Shown piece after piece: positions 56,866 to 64,000 of a DNA stretch of 64,000 nt. A model generated the notes under the pieces. It ran no database searches and was not told where the DNA came from. It saw only the letters and a list, made by a program, of their open reading frames with translations. The stretch is from Lumbricus rubellus (Eukaryota; Annelida; Clitellata; Crassiclitellata; Lumbricidae). The stretch covers positions 26,048,077 to 26,112,076 of the forward strand of contig OX243820.1 in NCBI GenBank assembly GCA_945859605.1. Reading direction: 5' to 3'. Positions within the stretch are counted from its first letter, which is position 1. Each line of letters begins with the position of its first letter. Both the position numbers and the translations under genes were made by a program.

Positions 56866-57385
56866 CATTCCACGATGAGGCGGCCGCTATAATTAGCATT
56901 GATCCCGAATGGTTAATCCGGCCGTGAATGTGGGTCAAGGAAACCTAACGATTAGAATGTTCGCCCTGTGACATGGATTTATGCATTCTATGTAGGCCTT
57001 CGCATTTATGTATGAGATCTGGACTGGCATCTGAAGCGTAGGCCTATAAACTGTCAGCAGCTAGAGGGCGTATACACGTCCTTCACACTTTATTGCTCGA
57101 CGCAATTGTTTTTGCATAGGCTTACCCATCGGATGGAGGAGGTGAGACGCCTAATAAAGTTGAGGCTGTATGCTGAGAATAATGCTTGTCCTGACCAGAA
57201 TAATAATTATTATGTCGTGATGGTTGAACGCATGAGAAGTTTCAGTGGAAGATCCCCAACGGTTATAATTTATGGGGACTAAAGTTCGAAGAGGACTATA
57301 TGCGCGTTTCTGAATAAGTTGCTTCTATGTATGTGTGTGCACAATTATAATTATAGATTGGGCGTACCTATCATGTATGTATGTG

Positions 57386-57590
57386 CACTTGTCATAGCGT
57401 CCCTTCAAGATCTACTCAAAAGCGCTCCCGACTACAGCGCGGACACTGAATCGCAGTTTAACGCCGAAGCGCTGAGCAATTGCGTGTGAAGGATTTTACA
57501 TAGGTCCCTACAAAACGGCTTGAGGTGGATTCGAACCTGCAACCCTCCGGCTGCAATGCAACGAACATACCCACTACACCAGTGCGCCCC
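57386..57590 (-). mobile_element. tRNA-derived SINE, best-preserved copy
   Basis: Read on the minus strand: GGGGCGCACTGGTGTAGTGG (A box) at the start, GGTTCGAATCC (B box) near 57530, a body AATTGCTCAGCGCTTCGGCG and an end CGCTATGACAAGTG. The paired A and B boxes are an RNA polymerase III internal promoter. It lies directly at the right joint of tandem unit D. Confidence 0.8.
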
Positions 57591-57599
57591 TAGATAATA

Positions 57600-57850
57600 T
57601 CTAAGTGCGAAGAACCCTTTGAAAATCTGAAATCTTAGACAACGGGTAGAAACAGTATATAGGACTATTAGTGCCCCAGATAACATCTCAGAGCGAGTTA
57701 AAGTAGAAAGGCCGGTCCACAGCAAAGGGCCATCAGAGGCATAGGCATAATTCTGGACTGTAGTAGTCCGAGACCGTGGTGCAAGAAGGTCATGACGCTC
57801 TAAGTCTAAAGAGTGGGAGAAGCAGGTCGCCGAATGGTACATAGACGCTG
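57600..57850 (-). pseudogene. LINE C-terminal relic
   Basis: Minus-strand frame with LLAPRSRTTTVQNYAYAS and GPLLWTGLSTLTRSEML, the post-RT block that usually reads LVPRSRT...GPLLWNGLP in animal LINEs. It abuts the 5-prime end of the SINE. Confidence 0.6.
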
Positions 57851-59400
57851 CAGATGATTAAAAACTTGACCGAGATTATTAATGTGCAAAGAAGAAGAGA
57901 GCATTGTCTAAAAAAGCTACTACACTCAGGTCACAGACATTATTTTGTAAAGAAAGCAAACCGAGGATTGGATGCTTGACATGCAAAGCATAGGTCAGAT
58001 CTGATCAAGTAATCATGGTTAGTTATTGTCAACTTACTGATGCGGTACCGCGCGCTCATCCAGTCAATGAGTCGTGGAAGATTTGAGCGAAAGATGATTA
58101 TTTATTTGAGGATATCCAGCAAGACAGTGGTATCATCAGAAAGACATTCAGGCTTAATAGATTAGGAAGGAGGAGCAAGTTGTTGGGAAGAGAAGCCATG
58201 AGCAAACAAAGCATACATGGATTCATATTATCCATACATATACATGCATAACCCTATACTAATATAGATGCATGTTTGCATACATGTACATGTATCTATG
58301 CATAAATATATAATGAATAGCCTATATATATATATATATATATACATGCATGTATGTACGCGTATATAACGTGATGCATATGCCTTGGAAATGTACCACA
58401 GCAGGATGCTACTAAGCGACTGCACCTGAAAATCGGTGATCAGGTCATTGGTAATTTTCCACCGAACGGTTGTACGGCAAACAATAAAACTGTTACCTGG
58501 TCACACTGCCAAACTCACAGGTCGACTGTTCTACCTGAATTTAAAACTTGCATGTCATGCACAACATTTTCCGGTCACAACAGTTGTCATCACAATGGAC
58601 CCCCCCTCCGTTCCCACGGTTGGGAAGACAGAACACAAGTCCACATTAAAACAGCAGTGACGCATCCACATTATCTGCTTTATAATGGCATTCAGCCAAG
58701 CGTATCAAAGCATGGAATAAACACGGACTCGTCATCCCCAGACAATAATGGTCTAACCCCCGTGTTGAATAATACCTGTTCCATGCTCATTGCTCATAGA
58801 CACCTGCAGCTATTTAATGCCATAACGTGGTTAGTCTCCGCATTTTTGGCAGATGCGTCTCACCAGCTCCGAAGCAGAGTTCAAGACATTCTGTATAGGC
58901 CTACAACAATTCCAGGTAGGAACCATTAGGTCTACTTTGTATGGTACGTGTCGTATTGTAAAAGAGGCTATCATCCGTTGATTTTGGAATAAGAATTACT
59001 ACAGGTTATTTTTAATGTGCTTAGAAAGGGCCTGGTGTTACCAACACTACGTCAATCGGTACATGTAGGTAATACGAGAGGGAAAGGAGAGAAGTTATTC
59101 GAAAGGTGTATTGTTTTCTCTGAACAAATTTATTTTATCAGTGGAGATTGCTACAACTTTTCAGCAACCCATATAAATAGGAAATTTTTAAATATCTAAA
59201 TACTTTATTGCTAGAATTTAAAAATGCAACTTCTGCAGAAATATCTCTAAATGAAAGTAGTAATTCAAAGGGGAAAAAACATAAAACACAAGTTAACATA
59301 CGTTAGTATGTTGTATGGATTAAAGTTTGAAATAATAAGAGCTTCTAGAATCTACAGTTTCCGAAGTAGTCGAATCAATTCTGAGCATGTGGCTCACTAA
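57851..59400. other. Unannotated stretch
   Basis: Two overlapping plus-strand frames (58436-58660, 58552-58929) have no recognised motif, and nothing supports them as genes. A short (AT)n run lies at about 58322-58344. Confidence 0.35.
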
Positions 59401-59409
59401 TATAAAATA

Positions 59410-60187
59410 CACTGTGTCCGGGTAAAAAGTAGACCCCACAAAAAAGTGTCATAACTCGGTCAAAACTTTAAGGATTTATCTGAAATTTAGAAACAGCAAC
59501 AGTGTCCATATTTACACTCGATTCCAAAGTCGTTTGCAAATATTCGCGAGTTTGTCAAATTTATGAGCGTTTGCGTTGGAGCACCGACAAATGGAACTTT
59601 CCAACATGGAAAACCTGAAAGGAAGTGAAATTCAGCTATTCTGGTGCCAAAAAATGTGTTTCTTGTTCTCGGACACACGATCGTAGACGTAGTAGATTAA
59701 TAGCTATCCCGGGAGACACTCGGCTTCATATCCTGCAGCTGTGGCCGTCCAGCAGTCCAGACTTTGATCTGGAGTACATGTACTGGAGGAGCGCGTTTTT
59801 TGTTCACGCGTATTCATGACATCGATAACCGTAGGGCGCGTCTGTTTGAATATTGGCAGTTGTTTAACCAGGTGATCATCGACAGGACCATCAAACAGTA
59901 GCGTCTAATCTACGGTCGTGTGTCCGTGAACAAGATGGACATTTTGAACAGCATATTTAGCTGAATTTCCCTTCTTTTCAGGTTTTCCATGTTGGAAAGT
60001 TCAATTTTTCGGTGCTCCAACGCAAACACTTATAAATTTGACAAACTCGCGTATATTTTTAATCGGTTTTAGAATCTCCTGTAAATATGGCCGCTGTTGC
60101 TGTGTTTGAAATTTCAGACAAATCCCAAACGTTTTGACCGAGTTATGACACTTTGTTGTGGGGTCTACTTTTTACCCGGACACAGTG
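59410..60187 (+). mobile_element. Tc1/mariner-type element with 230-bp inverted repeats
   Basis: TA-flanked. Ends CACTGTGTCCGGGTAAAAAG on both sides. Inverted repeats run to about 230 bp, through ACCTGAAA/TTTCAGGT. The centre (about 59745-59950) retains SSPDFDLEYMYW, the block before the last catalytic residue, and a C-terminal segment, with frameshifts. Confidence 0.88.
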
Positions 60188-60200
60188 TAGTAAGAATATA

Positions 60201-61424
60201 CACCGTGATTCAATAAAAACTAAGCCAAATTGTTTTTCATATATCTCTAATGCCTGATAACATATCATGTTAAAATTTTCCTTCTATTTAGCGAAGTGGA
60301 CCACAAATATGATTCCAAAATTTCATGAGAAAAAGTTCAACGGGTAAAAAGATATGAATATTTAAACTTCATATGCAGAAATTGCAGTTTACAAGCAATT
60401 TTCTGTCAGATTCACTAAAAAAGCAAGCTAAACTGTTTTTCTTGAATCTTCAATGCCTAATAATTAATTATGCTAACATTTTTTAGATATTTCGAGAATT
60501 GAACCAAGAATAGGATTCCAAAATATCATGTCGTATGTTTGAACGAATAGAAAGATATGAATATTTAAACGTCATCTCCAGAAATTTCAGTTTTCAGCAA
60601 GTCTGTAATGGTGTTCATTGCGGTTTTGATGCTTGATAGTTCCCAATTTTGGTCTTCAAGGATCCTCGGTAAAATTAACGTAGTATATTATCGCAATGTT
60701 CTGCTGTCACAACATCTTCCACCTGTTATCAGAAATATAGCCCCAGAAGGCTGTTTTCTTTTTCGACAGAATAACGCCAGCCCACAGAGCCAAGAAAACC
60801 ATCGAAATGCTGACAAGAGAGACGCCAGACTTCATTTCTCCCTCATTATGGCCTCCGAACAGCCCAGATTTGAATCCTGTCGACTAAAAGTGTGGAGCGT
60901 GCATGACGCAAGACCGAGTCTAGCAGGCAACAATCCATGATATTAGCGATATGAAGCAACGCTTGTTGGAAGTGTGAGATGGCCTGGGGCCCTGGACCCG
61001 AGGATAATCGACGATGCCGTTTCCCAATGCATGGCGCCAGCGCCTGCAGGTTTGCGTGCAAGCAGGAGGAGGACATTTTGAACATGTTTTTTTAATTAAA
61101 TAATGAAACCATGCTGCTGGGGTCATATTGTTACTTCAATTCTCTACATGTCTGGAAATTATTAGAACGATTAATTGTCAGGCATTAGAGATACTAAGGA
61201 AACATTTTATTGAATCTGACAGAAAATTGCTTGTAAACTGCAATTTCGGTATATGAAGTTTAAATATTCATATCTTTTTACCCGTTAAACGTTTTCTCAT
61301 GAAACTTTGGGATCATACTCTTGGTCCACGTCTCTAGATATTTGGAAAATATTAGCTTGATATGTCGTCAGGTATTAGAGATATATCCAAAACAATTTGG
61401 CTTAGTTTTTATTGAATCACGGTG
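60201..61424 (+). mobile_element. Tc1/mariner-type element with long arms
   Basis: TA-flanked (60199-60200, 61425-61426). Ends CACCGTGATTCAATAAAAAC, inverted repeats of about 220 bp. The left arm is followed by a second diverged copy of itself (about 60415-60600), not mirrored on the right. It contains a transposase relic. Confidence 0.88.
60640..61090 (+). pseudogene. Tc1/mariner transposase relic
   Basis: VYYRNVLLSQHLPPVIRNIA and PEGCFLFRQNNASP correspond to the region around the second catalytic Asp (QQDNAP in active enzymes; the Asp is Asn here). Frameshifted segments give NSPDLNP-type and KVWSV sequence and a C-terminal RQRLQVCVQAGGGHFEH. Missing a catalytic residue and broken in frame. 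Confidence 0.75.
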
Positions 61425-61571
61425 TATATAGTAGAATAGCTTAGAATAGAAACGGATCATTAGCAAAACACATGAAGCCAACACCTGAAGAAATCCCAGG
61501 AGTAGGTCAAAAGGTCGATATCTCTCAAGGCAAGAATTGGGTCGAAGTATGACAATAGGTTTCCTTATTAT

Positions 61572-62537
61572 TAGGGCTGTTGTTCGATTAAAAATTTTAA
61601 TCGAAATTAATCGCACGATTAATTTTTTAATCGCAATTAACTGCAAATTAATCGCAGTACATTTTCTTCAAATATATTAATCTTAGTATTTTCTAAGGAC
61701 CCCTGAAGCATAAAATTTCAATGTCTGAGTGCATTCTTTCTATTGCAAACATATTCAATAACATTTGGCTTAGGTCTATTGAATTTCTGCATTTAGTTTA
61801 TTAAACAGTTTTGTATGGCAGACAGAATTGAAACACTGTTCAGATCAGTCAACTGCTCAAAATCCGTTCATTTTTTCATTTGAGCCACCTTTTATTAAAA
61901 TTATAATTATAGGCCTAAATGTGAAAATTAGACAACCGTTTTTTTGACTATCAAAATTAATTATTTATTCAGCCAATTATATAGGCAGACCAGTTTATTT
62001 ACATTGGTCGGTTCAATGGATGCTCTCAATGTAATTAACATTAGTAGGGCTACTATATATTGAACCTCATTATTTAGTCGCAATGTTTCACAAGAGGTTG
62101 CGGTTCTTGCCAAACCTGGTCTCAGTTGTCCTTCTGTAAACATCTATCATTTGAAACCTGGATCTATTGGTCTTGCCATCTTCTGGAGTTCAACCAATGT
62201 AGTCTGATGGGGTGAGAAAACAATCTTAGTGGACAATGCGATGCGGCCTGTGTCGACGGCTCATCGTGAGCATTTAACCTGGATCCATCAGTTCGCATGC
62301 AGGCGAAAATTGAGCAAAGAATTGCTACTATAATACTCAATTCTTTTTTAGAATATTTGCCAATAAATATATAACTAGTTTTAAGTATGAACCTTCCGTT
62401 TAAAACGAGTTTTTCTGCCTCTGATTCCATTTTAATCAGATTAATTAACGCGTGCGATTAATGCGTTAAAATTTTTAATCGCAAATTTTGTTAACGCGTT
62501 AATCGCACGCGTTAACGCGATTAAATCAACAGCCCTA
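61572..62537. mobile_element. hAT-type element, 966 bp
   Basis: Perfect 8-bp target duplication CTTATTAT at 61564-61571 and 62538-62545. Ends TAGGGCTGTTG and CAACAGCCCTA. Subterminal regions are rich in ATTAATCGC repeats in inverted arrangement. No transposase recognised. Confidence 0.9.
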
Positions 62538-62546
62538 CTTATTATG

Positions 62547-63192
62547 CGTTTTGACAATAAACCCGTTATGGCCACGTTTTGACAATAAACCCGTAATCGA
62601 CACGTTTTTACAATAAACCCGTTATCGCCACGTTTTTACAATAAACCCGTTATCGCCACGTTTTTACAATAAACCCGTTATCGCCACGTTTTTACAATGA
62701 ACCCGTTATCGCCACGTTTTTACAATGAACCCGTTATCGCCACGTTTTTACAATAAACCCGTTATCGCCACGTTTTTACAATAAACCCGTTATCGCCACG
62801 TTTTTACAATGAACCTGTTATCGACACGTTTTGACAATGAACCCGTTATCGCCACGTTTTTACAATGAACCCGTTATCGCCACGTTTTTACAATAAACCC
62901 GTTATCGACACGTTTTTACAATGAACCCGTTATTGCCACGTTTTTACAATGAACCCGTTATCGCCACGTTTTTACAATAAACCCGTTATCGCCACGTTTT
63001 TTACAATAAACCCGTTATCGCCACGTTTTTACAATAAACCCGTTATCGCCACGTTTTTACAATAAACCCGTTATCGCCACGTTTTTACAATGAACCCGTT
63101 ATCGCCACGTTTTTACAATGAACCCGTCATTGCCACGTTCTCACAATGAATCCGTTATTGCCACGTTTTCACAATGAACCCGTTATTGCCGC
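62547..63192. repeat. 28-bp minisatellite, 23 copies
   Basis: Head-to-tail copies of GCCACGTTTTTACAATAAA + CCCGTTATC with few substitutions. Two variants (ACAATAAAC and ACAATGAAC) are interspersed. There are no unique spacers. The array starts immediately after the hAT target duplication. Confidence 0.95.
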
Positions 63193-63466
63193 GAGATCAT
63201 TAATCAGTCGAGTGTCACCCGTGACGACTTCCTGTTACCTGTGCGAAATAAAAAAAACGTAGACTGCACTCTAACCTCTCAAAGTCAACGTCCGTACTGC
63301 AGATAAAGGTTGATTTGGCTGAGCAGGAAGACCATATTGTTAGGCCTCCATGCAGGATTGCAGGTCCATTATAGTCACCGACTGTAATGATTACGACCAC
63401 TTCATTTTATGTCTTTCCACAATTTTTGCAAGTATGCGCGTATGGTCGTGCGTGCGTACGTCTGAA

Positions 63467-63636
63467 TGTGTGTGTATGTGTGTGTGTATGTATGTATGTA
63501 TGTATGTATGTATGTATGTATGTATGTATGTATGTATGTATGTATGTATGTATGTATGTATGTATGTATGTATGTATGTATGTATGTATGTATGTATGTA
63601 TGTATGTATGTATGTATGTATGTATGTATGTATGTA

Positions 63637-63671
<35 letters not shown>

Positions 63672-63960
63672 ATGTATGTATGTATGTATGTATGTATGTA
63701 TGTGTGCATGTATGTATGTATGTATGTATGTATGTATGTATGTATGTATGTATGTATGTATGTATGTATGTATGTATGTATGTATGTATGTGTATGTGTG
63801 TGTGCGTGCGTGCGTGCGTGCGTGCATATATGCATGTATGCATGTATGCATGTATGCATGTATGTATGCATGTATGTATGTATGTATGTATGTATGTATG
63901 TATGTATGTATGTATGTATGTATGTATGTATGTATGTATGTATGCATGCATGTATGTATG
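63467..63960. repeat. (GTAT)n microsatellite
   Basis: Nearly 500 bp of GTAT repeats with short GTGT, GCGT and GCAT interruptions. All long frames over it are repeat artefacts. Confidence 0.97.
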
Positions 63961-64000
63961 TATGCATGTAGGCCATAATTATGTGTGTTTATAATTATGT

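Larger units (their letters stand above)
48081..57385. repeat. Tandem duplication unit D
   Basis: Head-to-tail copy of unit C. It begins CACTTGATCTGGG at 48081. At its right end the same TGTATGTATGTG runs into CACTTGTCATAGCG (57386), a SINE end. The three CACTTG positions mark the duplication joints. Confidence 0.9.

Noticed and set aside
57530..57590. tRNA gene on the minus strand
   Set aside because: A and B boxes are present but no cloverleaf could be drawn; the body continues as a SINE shared with 1983 and 21539.
58436..58929. Two overlapping plus-strand frames as a gene
   Set aside because: No motif, no paralogue in other units, and no splice or start context that favours either frame.
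62547..63192. CRISPR-like regularly spaced 28-bp repeats
   Set aside because: The repeats are directly adjacent, with no unique spacers and in a eukaryotic context, so it is a minisatellite.
63350..63994. Long open frames over the GTAT array on both strands
   Set aside because: All six frames are open because a 4-bp repeat without stops is read; the products are MYVC/HTYI periodic artefacts.

Overview
The window is eukaryotic and repeat-rich: spliced genes, non-LTR and copia retrotransposons, hAT-, Tc1/mariner- and TTAA-type DNA elements, tRNA-derived SINEs, and long microsatellites. The octamer TAGGCCTA occurs dozens of times. Together with the transposon mix this suggests a marine deuterostome invertebrate, most likely an echinoderm. 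That placement is inference, not proof.

Most of the window is a family of segmental duplications. Unit A (1-13267) and unit B (about 20690-33000) are diverged copies. Units C (37413-48080) and D (48081-57385) are a younger head-to-tail tandem pair with a visible junction. B, C and D each carry, on the minus strand, a two-exon gene for an RBR (RING1-IBR-RING2) E3 ubiquitin ligase of about 1,020-1,030 residues. A 22-codon first exon starting MGETNSKLE is joined in phase 0 to one giant exon of about 3 kb. B (exons 32684-32749 and 25393-28389) and C (44975-45040 and 40452-43472) are open. D (53560-53625 and 49129-52146) has an in-frame stop before the RBR module and has lost an IBR zinc ligand. 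A keeps only a twice-deleted relic (12683-13267).

Unit B also holds a small two-exon gene (20131-20242 joined to 22564-22718) for an 88-residue Ser/Thr-rich secreted protein with a signal peptide and a hydrophobic C-terminus. Unit A holds the matching last exon (10535-10713); its first exon should lie just left of the window.

Mobile elements fill the rest. A full-length copia element (4271-8733, minus) has identical 138-bp LTRs, a 5-bp target duplication, a primer site matching the anticodon arm of initiator tRNA-Met, and one stop inside integrase. There are six hAT-type elements with 8-bp target duplications, nine Tc1/mariner-type elements at TA, three TTAA-type elements, several LINE 3-prime relics, one larger LINE with reverse transcriptase (35272-37380), and three palindromic elements whose arms are arrays of short GGACAAT-like repeats. 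Because units are duplicated, several insertions can be matched to an empty site in the sister unit. The right end is a 23-copy 28-bp minisatellite and a (GTAT)n array.

The most unusual signal is that paralogous copies repeatedly differ by TA versus TAGGCCTA, as if GGCCTA were inserted at, or lost from, TA dinucleotides.
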